From: Allacma fusca
Lineage: Eukaryota; Arthropoda; Collembola; Symphypleona; Sminthuridae
Assembly (NCBI GenBank): GCA_947179485.1
Contig: OX359250.1
Location: forward strand, 22,384,887-22,448,886
Direction of reading: 5' to 3'
Length of the DNA: 64,000 nucleotides
Shown here: piece after piece, positions 9,596 through 19,377 of the stretch
How the letters are laid out: every line of letters starts with the position of its first letter
How positions within the stretch are numbered: position 1 is the first letter of the stretch
The notes under the pieces: model-generated
Told to the model about the DNA's origin: nothing
Database searches by the model: none
Seen by the model: the letters and a program-made list of their open reading frames with translations, nothing else
Position numbers and translations under genes: made by a program

Positions 9596-10066
9596 TATAT
9601 AGTAAACAATGTTATAGTTTATAATCTCCTCCGCCGTACATTTAAATGGAAACCTACATTTACTCCTGGTATCAAAATAAAGAATTTTTTAAATACTGTG
9701 AAAGACCGAGAAGAATTAAACATGGGAGGAATATACCAAATAAATTGTGGTTCATGCAATTCTATATATATTGGAGAAACTGGAAGACCTCTAGAAGTCA
9801 GAATTAATGAACACAAAATACATGTAGAAAAAGATAATTACAAGAAATCTGCTGTAGCTAACCATATTCATAAAACGAAATTGAACCATCGAATTGAATG
9901 GAAAGATTCTAAGTTTATCCTGAAAGAACCTGCTCCATTTTTAAGAGAAGTTAAAGAAGGATTACTAATTCAGCAAAGCAAACATCCCTTGATGAACGTC
10001 AATAAGGGTTACATATTAAGTGATGCTTGGAAACCAATTATTCCAAAATTGAATATAATTCTTTAG
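9596..10066 (+). pseudogene. Penelope-like element, C-terminal GIY-YIG endonuclease fragment
   Basis: Open frame ending at 10066 with a GIY-YIG nuclease. GGIYQINCGSCNSIYIGETG gives both the GIY and YIG strands, followed by the conserved arginine in GRPLEVRINEHK and a later helix glutamate (REVKEG). A CXXC pair sits between GIY and YIG, as in Penelope enzymes. The stretch before GIY (RRTFKWKPTFTPGIK..FLNTVKDREEL) matches the usual RT-to-endonuclease linker. The RT itself is absent, so this is a 5'-truncated retroelement copy. The frame is intact over about 155 codons. Confidence 0.85.
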
Positions 10067-10260
10067 CTATTATTATACAATTTAAAAATAATTTTTGTAA
10101 AAACAGTAATATAATTTAATATTTCAATTTTTAAAAAAATTAGTACAATTGAAAATGAAGCTAGTTTAGATGTTTAGCATTTAGTTGTAGATAGCCCGAA
10201 GATGAACACAGTTGTTGTTCGAAAGCTTGCTATTTATAATAAAAATGGATTCCACTGAAA
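10067..10260 (+). mobile_element. Penelope-like element 3' tail
   Basis: Non-coding tail after the GIY-YIG frame. It contains the CCGAAGATGAACACAG ... CGAAAGCTTGC block (10196-10230), which has a counterpart, with the same GAAAGCTTGC, on the minus strand at 26788-26832 next to a second GIY-YIG fragment. The block looks like a structured terminal element. Such tails in this class sometimes hold hammerhead-ribozyme motifs, but this one does not clearly fit the consensus. Confidence 0.6.
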
Positions 10261-10439
10261 CCAATTTAAATGTGAAAAATGTTATAGTAATTTTTCTGGT
10301 TATAATTCTGATAAAGATGCTCGGGCCAATTTCTAGGGGTGATGGTTTTGAGGTTTCAGTTTAACATGTGTACATTTCTAATGGGGGTAAGTATACGGCA
10401 GATAAACATGAAATGAAAAAATGTCGTCAGGACCATATG

Positions 10440-10447
10440 GTGTGAAC
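10440..10447. repeat. 8-bp target duplication of hAT-like element 1 (left)
   Basis: GTGTGAAC, exactly repeated at 11637-11644 on the other side of the element. Confidence 0.85.
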
Positions 10448-10454
10448 CAGTGGT

Positions 10455-10700
10455 CGTCACGGGAACGGGTAAAACCCGGGTACATGGGAACGGGAACGAG
10501 TACAGGAACGGGTACGGGAACAAATATTTTGTTCCCAGCCAGTTTGGGTACGGGAACGGGAACACACTCAATTGGACCCAATCACCGGGAACAGGAAGAG
10601 GAGTGGGAACAGGAACAGATATTTTCAATTTGTTCCCGTTCCCATCGGGAACGGGTACGGTCTACGCATGATCCCGTTCCCATACCTATTGTTCCCGGGC
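10455..10700 (+). repeat. GGGAAC/GGGTAC hexamer array, left arm
   Basis: More than twenty GGGAAC, GGGTAC or reverse-complement GTTCCC hexamers occur in about 245 bases. They are interspersed rather than strictly tandem. Likely a subterminal transposase-binding cluster. Confidence 0.8.
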
Positions 10701-11384
10701 TCGAGTGTGTACTTTTACCATCTTCTAGGAACACACTCAAAATTGATCTTGGAAGACTTAATAGTATTTATGTAAACAATTCAATTTGCATATTCCATTG
10801 TATTCTTTTGTTCCTGCAATTTCTACACACATATCCTTGCCTTAAAGATAATGATGTTAGAACTCCTTTTTCAGTACAACTGAGGTATTTTCTAGAATAA
10901 TTCTATAAATTTAAAATAATAAACATTGAAATAATTATTATTAGTTTATTCTTTTTTTTTTGTAAGTTTTACTCTTAATGTTATTTCAAATAAGACTAAC
11001 AAAGGGAAACTAATCCGTGCTGGCATATATTTTTCAGATATTGTGTGTATGCAGAAAATTATCTATGGGCCAACAATGATCTTAAATATTAAGTACCGTT
11101 TTGAAATCCTCGTCAACATTCATTTTTATTGTTGGAGAAGCAACATCACTGCTCCATTCGTTGTTGCATCCTTTCCCAGTATGGCATTTTAAAGTGTTGA
11201 TATTCGTTCTACTCGGTATATAATCTCTGAAGATTTAAACAATTAGTTATTACGCTATTGTTTGCTATAGAGATGCGTTTAACCGCCCTGCACATTGTAT
11301 GTTTATAACTGCAAAACGAATGGTTTGGTAGTTAAAAAAATTTTAATGATAATTTTTACCACAACTAAGTACAACACGACCTGG

Positions 11385-11620
11385 ACCCGGGAACGGGACC
11401 GGCAACACTAGCTGTGGGAACGGGTACGGGTCCAGAACATTTTAAATTTCTGGGTACGGGAACAGGAACAGGTCCGGGAACGAATTTTTATTAAATTCAT
11501 GGGAACGTGTACCTAAAATACTGTTCCCACTATCACGGGAACGGGTCCGGGTACGGGAACACTTAAGGGGAGTACCCATTCAGTGGGAACAGGAACGGGA
11601 ACGGGAACAAACTTTTTGTA
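11385..11620 (+). repeat. GGGAAC/GGGTAC hexamer array, right arm
   Basis: About twenty GGGAAC/GGGTAC/GGTCC-type hexamers, nearly all on the plus strand as in the left arm. Confidence 0.8.
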
Positions 11621-11644
11621 CCCATGACGACCAATGGTGTGAAC

Positions 11645-12920
11645 ATACATCACAAGGGGTCAGCGGGTTGAAATTGTAAATGGAGCTGTAGCATTTGAAG
11701 CACTGTGGGAGGTGGGACTGGTTTGTTGCTAATCGTAGTTGTGCAATCATTCTCGATATCACAGTGATGATTTTTAGTTGTGATCAGACATGTGTAACCT
11801 CGTGTAGTGTAGGATTCCCATAAGTGACGTCCCGTGATGACCCTGTGACGTCACAACAGTGTCGCCTCAGGCTATATTTCTGAAATACTTGTTTATTACT
11901 TGTCTAAGGCAAAACCGACGACGCAAATGTGTTCCATATAATACCAGGAGCTTAAATTAATTTTTAGGGCCCATTCGGGTAACAGGTTACCAGGGCTAGG
12001 TTAGCATGATTAAATGACGATTACTGCCGTTTGTGTTGGCCAATCAGAACCAAACAAAATGCAAATCCACTTAAGGCTTATAGTATGTGGCTTTACTGTT
12101 AACACAAATATCCGGCGGGTACTGTAACCGGGTAATACAATGCCCGATATTCATAAATATTGTAGTAACACGGGTTTTTACCTGTGTTGGGTATTATAAT
12201 ACCTGGGTGCAATGCCGGATGTCATTAGTACGAAGATAATCTGACGCCCAACAAGCATTAAAACATTAAATCAGTGAAAATCACGAATTGTTGTGTAACC
12301 CATTCGGAATCCGTCCAACCTCAAGTATTTGTTCTCCAAAATGTTTAGGTGTATGTACTTTAACCAGATTAAATTAAATTCACAAAAGCTGTGTAAACTT
12401 TATGCAATTATTATTAATATAAAAAAAATATTCGTAATGAAATTAATACATATAAATACATAAAGGATACCATACTAATTACTACAAATTATGTATGTAT
12501 ACATCCTCTCTTCTAAGTTGAAACGTTGAAAGAGTGAATAGTGTCCGCGTACGTGATGGTAAGATCAATTATTCGCCCGCTCTAGATGTATCAACGACCA
12601 TAGCACTGTGCAGCTATCTATTGAATATGCACACAACTATTTACTGCCTTCCCTATTTACATTTGCTCGCTGAGACAGCAATAATTGCTGGCTGTGCAGT
12701 AGTAGTACTTACTCGTATTTACATAATTGGTATTATACATAAAACTGGGTAAATTCATTGGTCGCCCATTTGCACCATTGTGCAGTTCCTGATCGAAATG
12801 TATAGGGACCAGGGTAGTCTTTACTGTTATGATATGTGGGTGACATACGTGCGACCTTCCGTCACGCTTCTTGCAGTAATTATTTGGAAAATGGTTAGGA
12901 TCAGTGTGTTTTATATATAA
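11645..12920. other. No gene seen; short inverted repeats
   Basis: No supported CDS. Bases 12100-12220 contain GGGTA/TACCC motifs and an inverted pair AACACGGGT / ACCTGTGTT (12167-12175 and 12180-12188). This suggests another small non-autonomous element whose ends could not be fixed. Confidence 0.4.
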
Positions 12921-12990
12921 CTAGTAAAAGCCCTGTGCTTCACAGGGACAATGACTTGAAGAGGTGGTAGTGTGATTGTAGAAACCCTAT
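12921..12990 (-). mobile_element. Helitron-like 3' terminus
   Basis: Read on the minus strand: CACCTCTTCAAG, then a hairpin CCCTGTG-AAG-CACAGGG, a short spacer CTTTTA, CTAG, and a T outside. The hairpin a few bases before CTRR with an A|T junction is the canonical Helitron 3' end. The same end, degraded, is present at 1611-1675 on the plus strand. The 5' limit of this copy was not found. Confidence 0.65.
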
Positions 12991-13364
12991 ACATCCCAAC
13001 GTATGGCCAGCGTGGCCAGAAAACGATTTTTTTGAAGTTAAAGATTTAATTTAACAGGAATTTTGGTGACTATAGCTACGAAATTTTTTGTGCTGGAACA
13101 TAGATATGTTCACTCGGTAGATGCCAATTTTGAAATCTGTAGGTCAAACCAATCAGCCAAAAATAAATCATGACTGGGTCAACTTCGGATTGCTTCCTCC
13201 ATTTCCTATGTTGAGTAAATGGCCGTATACTTCCAACAGGGACCCATCACATATTTCAATAGAAATTTCCTTGCAGACTAAGGCATCACGCTTTACCTAC
13301 ACTGTCTTATGCAAGCTGCACGGAATTATACAAGGCAAAGAGAAACATTGTGAATTTATTGTAG

Positions 13365-13808
13365 AGCGATGTGACCTTGATGTTGACTTCAGTGACACTG
13401 ATGTTGACCGCTGTGACCATTATTTTGTATATAGTGAACCCATTTTTGACCGGTGAACCCATGATTTTGACTGACCGATACGAACCTTAACCTGTTCGAT
13501 GTAACCATATATTTGACCGATTTGAACAATTATTTTAGACTGGAACTACAAACAAAGCAAACGGGAACTAAATTTGGACCGATGTAAGCAAGACATCGGA
13601 GGCCAACTACAGTTGGACTTATGTAACCAAAAATATGACCGATTGAACTTATAGTCACATTGATCGATAATGTCATTTGAATCGATAAATTAGTAGCACC
13701 TGTGGATAATAATCGATGGCTATCGGTCCATACTTTTCTCGCATGGGTCGATATTTTGGTCACATCGGTTGAGTGTGGGCACATCGGTCCAGTGTGGTCA
13801 TATAACAA
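13365..13808. repeat. Inverted arrays of a GACCGATGTGACC motif
   Basis: In 13365-13640 the motif GACCGATGTGACC and its variants recur every 25-30 bases on the plus strand (GACCGCTGTGACC, GACCGATTTGAAC, GACCGATGTAAGC). In 13660-13808 the same motif recurs on the minus strand (GGTCACATCGGT, CACATCGGTCC). The two half-arrays therefore face each other around about 13650. The array lies upstream of a Helitron-type 3' hairpin (13879-13911) and may be the body of that element. Confidence 0.65.
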
Positions 13809-13878
13809 ATTTGTACCAAATCAATGTATTTTTTTATTTCGAATTACGGTTTCTATATAAATCTGTTACTATTGATAT

Positions 13879-13911
13879 GCCCGGGTAGCACGATACCCGG
13901 GCCTTTACTAA
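13879..13911 (+). mobile_element. Helitron-like 3' terminus with perfect hairpin
   Basis: A perfect 9-bp stem, GCCCGGGTA / TACCCGGGC with a six-base loop (13879-13902), is followed by CTTTACTAA and then T. This is the Helitron pattern: hairpin, short spacer, CTRR, insertion before T. A second CCCGGGT..ACCCGG pair at 13998-14019 is less regular. Confidence 0.6.
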
Positions 13912-14019
13912 TACAACCAAAATCTCCAATCATTTTTAAAAAAAGGGAATTTCTCACCATACTGGATGGATCTAGCTTCAATCGGATGAATGATCCATCC
14001 CGGGTAACATAAAACCCGG

Positions 14020-14520
14020 CAGGACTAACGCCAACCGACCTTTGGGTCTTGGACTATTGTCACCCGCCTTCACTTTTCCAATTTCATGAAATTTCAGGGA
14101 AAACAATCAAACGAAACAAATCTGATATAACCACGGAAATGAATTCGATGGTTACTGAGGCCGTGGGAAATGCCTCACCCACCGGATTGTTTTGTCTACA
14201 CACGTAAACCGAAAAGCAATATTTGTGGGGCCTGTGTAAAGGATTCACTTTGGATTTTACTCGAGCCATTTTTCCATTAATTAGGGTCGATTATATTTTT
14301 ATTCTGCATATCAATAATGCTATGAATGAAATTGATTTTCATACGAAATGGAAATTATATCACCCCACGGTATTGAAATTAAATTGGTTCTGCAATTAAT
14401 AATAACAAACCATTAATTATCATTACTAATAACCAGGCATTCACATTTGTGAATTGTCCTTCGCTACGCTCCTATACATTTGGACATTCTGAATCTAAAC
14501 TAGTAATCCAATTTTGGGGC
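14020..14520. other. No gene seen
   Basis: Non-coding, AT-rich. No motif or ORF could be supported. Confidence 0.4.
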
Positions 14521-14676
14521 TGTGAAAATGCCCTACTTGCCCTGCCCAAAATGCCCAAAATCAGGGCATTTTCAAAAGCTGCCCACGTGCCCAAAAATGG
14601 GCATGTGGGCAGTCATTTTGGGCAATTTCAGCTGGGCGGGCAAATACTGCAAGGCATTTTCAATCGACATACCCTG
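14521..14676. repeat. GGGCATTTT motif cluster, possible hAT-type arm
   Basis: About a dozen GGGCAT, GCCC and AAAATGCCC motifs in both orientations, related to the cluster at 943-1045. The minus-strand end is CAGGGTATGTCG (boundary about 14687), comparable to CAGAGTTGGCC in the other copy. The left end and target duplication are missing. Confidence 0.45.
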
Positions 14677-14939
14677 GATGTTATTTGTGTGAGTGTAACA
14701 GCAACGGGTTCACAACGGTCAACATAGGTCATCACCGCGGTCAATAATTAGTCACAGTGACATATTAGTGGTTCGGTATCCTAATGACTGCAAATTGGGG
14801 TAGGTAATGACCTAACACTTATGTGTTCATGTATGCTAACATGTGAATGGCCCCAGCTTTGGCGCAGTAAATGTGGCCAAGCCGGCCATAGGTTGGGTTC
14901 CTGTGTAAGCGATTAAATGTTAGGAAGTATAGGGTTAAA

Positions 14940-15160
14940 AGCCAAACGGCTTACGAATCAAGCCCTGTCATAGACTTGTATGCCTAAATCGTGCGCGCGT
15001 ATATTAAGAGTAGCGCTTTAAATAAACGGGCAGGTAGAGCTCGTTATTAAAAAGGAGTGCTTGGCATGCCCCCTTTTGGGCGTTGTATGAGACCATTGAA
15101 CTATGAACGCGCGTAACTTTAAATAAACGGACGGAAAGTGCCCTGTAATAATAAGAAGAT
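14940..15160 (-). repeat. Interspersed repeat, partner of 1395-1610
   Basis: The reverse strand matches 1395-1610 over about 200 bases, roughly 80% by eye. It includes the doubled CCGTTTATTTAAAG blocks and CATAGTTCAATGG. It lacks the hairpin/CTAG terminus seen at 1675, so this copy is either truncated or the shared part belongs to a different element. Confidence 0.6.
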
Positions 15161-15674
15161 AGATAAAGGGGAGCATTACGCATTGGGTTTAGCAGAAAAC
15201 TGTTTGTGTATATGATAGGGAAAACTTTATAGATTAAGGATAAGGGGGAACTTTTTGTGTTAGCCCTGCAAAGAGCTTTAGGCCTTAAAGATGTTGGATA
15301 AATAGAGCTGGAGGTTAATGTTAATACAGGGTAGGTCTTTTAGGTAATGTAAAGTAGACTTCGTTGTCCATAGGTTATGGACAGGTGGGGATTTTTAGGT
15401 TAGAGAAGGGGACGCTGCATTTCTTGACAAATGATTCGTGGGATAGGGGAAACTTAAAATTAAAGAATGGGGGTACAATTAAGGTTAATGGCACAAGTTT
15501 TATTTAGTTTACGGATATGGAAACTACAGTATTAGTGTTATATATTAGGAGAATTTTTAGAATTGAGAGTTCTATTCATACCAATGGGTTCACCCTTTCA
15601 ATGAACGGTCATAACATTGAGTTAAATTATTATAGGGTTGAGGATTGTATTTTCGTTTCTCTCGCTGCAATGGC
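15161..15674. other. No gene seen
   Basis: G-rich plus strand with GGGGA-type wording and no supported CDS. The last eight bases (GCAATGGC, 15667-15674) form the left target duplication of the next element. Confidence 0.4.
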
Positions 15675-16121
15675 TAGGGTTTCTACTGGGGATACTATTT
15701 TTGTCCCGCAGACAATTCCGTCCCGAAATCCTCAGGACAAAAAAGTTTGTCCCGATTCCGTCCTGAAATAACAAAGGGACAACAATTTTGTCCCGAAACT
15801 GTTCCCGATCATAATCCCAGTCTTAAAAGAAATGCTCCAAATTCCACTATCTCTATAAGAGCTCCTCCAATAATAGCGAAAGTTTACTTTAAAAAAGTAT
15901 TCACATATAGATAAATTGTAAACTGAACAATTCACATACGTATTCATTTTTACAACAATAGTATACTGTTCAGGTATATTTTTCTGTTCCAATCTATTGT
16001 TCCGTCCCATATCCCGAAATCTTCGAGACAAAAAAGCTCGCCCCGATTCCATCCTAAAATAGCATGGAAACAAACATTTTGTCCCGAAACTGTCCCGATC
16101 CCGTCCCGAAAATTAACCTTA
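15675..16121. mobile_element. hAT-like non-autonomous element 2 with TCCCG arms
   Basis: A 447-bp element flanked by GCAATGGC (15667-15674) and GCAGTGGC (16122-16129), an 8-bp duplication with one mismatch. Its ends are TAGGGTTTCTACTGGGGA and, read inward, TAAGGTTAATTTTCGGGA, 12 of 18 matching. The two arms, 15713-15812 and 16012-16110, are direct repeats of about 100 bases built from CCCGAAAT, TTTGTCCCG and GATTCCGTCC motifs. No coding capacity. Confidence 0.65.
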
Positions 16122-16129
16122 GCAGTGGC

Positions 16130-17933
16130 TAGAGAATTCGCCAGCTGGGGGAGAACCTTCCAGCAAAATCTATAAGCACTGCTAGCTCACCCCCTGCCCA
16201 TTTAACAACGATTTAACGTCTTTCTGAACTGTCACATACGACTGATTTACTGTATGGTCTTAACTATTTATTTAATTTTAGAATTTAAGACATGGTAAAC
16301 AGCTGTAACATGAATAAATTAATAAAAGGTAGAGGCAGGGAAAAGAAGGGAAAAACAAGGGTAACGGTTTATTTAATACTAACGAATTACTCAGATTTGA
16401 TTCGTGACAACATGAAAATGGTAACGAAAAAGCCCCTTTAAATAAACAGCATTTCTTTCTAATCAAACAGCAAAATGAGGGCAACGGACAATTCTCTCTA
16501 AGTAAGTAGGAAAAAGGGTGCCTTACAATACAATGGGATTAGTACTTGATTTCCCTTGCGTTTCATGTAAAAGATGAAAATATTTTTCACCCATTTTCAG
16601 TTCTTTGATTTAGTCATAATACACTTCTTCAATTTCGACTGCTCCTGTACTACATCTCCATTGCTTGTGGATGCAATGTTGACATTACATTTCATTACTG
16701 AAATTTTACGTTGGTTTTGGCTAATGCTAGATAGTATCTTTTATAAAACGGATTTCCAATGAATGCTCTAAGTTGTACTGTATCATTTTAGAATAAATCT
16801 TGAACAGACAATGCAAACTGTTAACATAATGCTTGCAGACAATAAATTTGATAGTGACACAAAAGTAAATAGTGATCTAATTCGTACTCCAAAGCTATTT
16901 TATGAATACCAGGCATTTCTCGAGAAATGATAAGCCGTGAAATACTTAACATCACAAAATTGCAGAAGCATATTTACTACTATCATGCTTTTTATTTGAA
17001 ATTGTTATCTGTCAATGCTGTTAAGCTGCTGTAATTACGAACATGGACAAATGCAAATATTACCCCTAAACACAGACACTGTTGACGGTTTCTTTTTGAA
17101 GTATCTAGATTTGTAAAATTCAGTTGAACAAGTTTTTGAAATAGTTACTTATTACATCACAGGTTACGTCAAAATTATGAAATGATATTAAGCTCCTTTA
17201 TTACTAGTTTCCCTTTTAAATTAATAGAATTTTATTATTGAGTATGAATTTTTACTTCCCTCCGCAGGTTTAAGCCAGGATTAACGCTGACACATTTTGA
17301 TCCAAAACAACAAAATAAACTAATCTAGCTTCCTAGGGGTAACATTGGAAATTAATATGGAGAAGAGGAACGCTGAGGCAGTAATTTCCTGAGGCTAATT
17401 GGAAGGAAACAGTTCCGCAATTTCCTGCAAAACATGGATTTGATTACAGTAATCTAAGATCATCGACTGGATTTGAAGAAAATTATGTACAATTAAATGC
17501 TTGCTTAAGACGACAGTTGAATATCGCTTTGCCCCTTAAAATGCACTTGTAGTTGATATTTCCCATGGACTAAAGCACATTCCGTATTCCTAAAGTTTGA
17601 GGTGAATGCAAAATATGATGAAATACAGAAATATGATTTAATTATAACTGAAAAGTTTTATTGACCTTTAATATTTTAATATATGAGTAATAATCAGTGA
17701 GAAGTATAATAAAATTATAAATAAAAACCTCATAATTATTGGAGTGAGTATTATACAACTAGTATTAGTAACTAAAAGATAGTATTTACATATACTTACA
17801 TATATGTAATGGGATCATTGAAGCATATTTGAACAATTAGGTCATATGGCACTTGTCTTACAAACTAACAAGATTAAGAACAATAAATAAATACGGTCTT
17901 CCTCATTATATATAATAGCATATTGTGAATGTG
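16130..17933. other. No gene seen; downstream flank of the DUF4781-like gene
   Basis: AT-rich, with no supported CDS. A minus-strand AATAAA lies near 17654, about 280 bases past the stop of the next gene. It could be its polyadenylation signal, though it is distant. Confidence 0.4.
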
Positions 17934-19377
17934 CTATCTCCTTTTAGGTCGGTGTCTCCTTCGATCATGTAAAGACATGGTCCCACGAATGCCCATGTAC
18001 ACCGATGCAGCGATTTCGCCAGCCAGGAGACTCATGGGAATGAGTGCAAATCCTCCAGTGCTGACCAAGCAAGCTACTCCAGCAGTAACAGCTCCAATGC
18101 CGATGATAATGTCCACAGCATTTATAGCTATTTTAGTTGCTTGACACGATGGTGTCTTCAGCTTCGTAAGTACCTGACCCTTGCTCAGAGGACCGAACAA
18201 GGTTGCCGGTGGCAAAGTATTATGCTTATTCCAGTCCTGAAAATTTCTGTAAACTCGTCCATCGGAATCGACTACAATTTCCTTTTGATTCTTATTCCAT
18301 ACCCTCAAAAGGACCACCAATGTTGCATTCCTCGTATTAGAATTCCGAGGTAAGTTCAGGATCATGGTTTTGTGCGTGTAACAGAGCAATGGGATCATTT
18401 GAACCCGAACAGCGAATCCACATTCCTTGAATAACGCTGATTTCAATCGCTCCAGTTGTTTCCCTTGTTTTGCAGTCACTGTCGGAGTAGAATGCTGTAA
18501 AGGAATTCTCAAGCAAAATTTTAGAAGCTCCGTTATGTCCGCTCCTTTAATCTCATGGATAGTGTTTAGGTTGAGCTGCTCAAAAGAACTGACGATTCTG
18601 CAACTTGCTTGGTCTCTATTGGTACGAATCTGAGCAATGGACTCGATTTCTTGATCCACAATTATACTCATTTGCTGCAATCTCTCCTTGAACGGTTTGG
18701 CTTGTTGAGTTCCTAGCAACAGAATAATTTTTCTCATTAGTACATGTTTTTATTTCTAGAAGATACACTACGGTCCGAGGATCATTCAAGACAATAATTC
18801 AGAATCATTCAAATAGTAGACATCAAAAAATGGTCAATTTTGTACAACAAAAACAAATTCATGAAAGAATATCCATCTATTACAGATTTTTTATTTTATT
18901 TTAAATTAATTACCAGTAGGCATGAAGGCACTCGAGCCTGACCGATTCAACGGAGAGCAAGGAATATCGGGTGATGGTTCACTTTCGCTTGAAGATTGTA
19001 GTAAATGCTGTCTGCTACTTCCACAACGAATAAATTGAGTTGTAGTTCCGGGGGCACATTCCGGCCTAAAATTTGGTAAAATATTTCCTGGTGGATATAC
19101 AAACTGGGTCTGAGGAGGACTGTAGCCAGGAGGGGTCATATTTGGAAGAAAAGCGGGACTCGGAGGTATGGAGCCTGCAATAAAAAGAAACATTTTTACA
19201 TAAATAATATATTCTTAAGAACAATAATTTTTCAAAAATCTGGACATATCTCCAAGTTATATTACCAGGCGGGAATATATACTGCGGCTGGCTCCGAGGA
19301 TTAAAATTGATTAAATCGGCGTCCATCAGATTAAGTGACTGGGCTTCGGGTATGGTAAAGACAACAGATTGATTCAT
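17934..19377 (-). CDS. DUF4781-like protein, three exons, 383 aa
   Basis: Exons 19377-19266, 18<br>914-side exon 19174-18914, and 18712-17934, joined at GT-AG sites in phases 1 and 1; total 1,152 bases. The N-terminal 120 residues are proline-rich, and a short PPGN motif preceded by an aromatic residue appears once in each of the first two exons. The C-terminal part has a VDSDGRVYRNFQDWNKHNTL block, then SCQATKIAINAVD and two hydrophobic segments (IIIGIGAVTAGVACLV and ALIPMSLLAGEIAASV), ending RRRHRPKRR. This combination of a nuclease-like or globular block and a glycine-rich membrane-active hairpin resembles arthropod DUF4781 proteins, whose function is unknown. No signal peptide is seen. 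The start ATG at 19377 is preceded by an A19 tract. Family assignment is from memory of the motifs; the gene structure itself is well supported. Confidence 0.7.

Larger units (their letters stand above)
10448..11636. mobile_element. hAT-like non-autonomous element 1 with GGGAAC/GGGTAC arms
   Basis: A 1,189-bp element. Its terminal inverted repeats are CAGTGGTCGTCACGGG (left) and CATTGGTCGTCATGGG (right, read inward), 14 of 16 matching, with exact 8-bp target duplications GTGTGAAC. This is the hAT signature. Both arms (10448-10700 and about 11385-11620) are dense arrays of GGGAAC and GGGTAC hexamers. Most lie on the plus strand in both arms, so the arrays are in direct rather than inverted orientation. 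The middle 700 bases are AT-rich with no transposase. The ORFs over the arms are repeat artefacts. Confidence 0.85.

Noticed and set aside
10356-10900. ORFs of 67-159 codons over the GGGAAC array
   Set aside because: Hexamers have a period divisible by three and lack stops; the proteins are pure GTGTG or PVPVP repeats.
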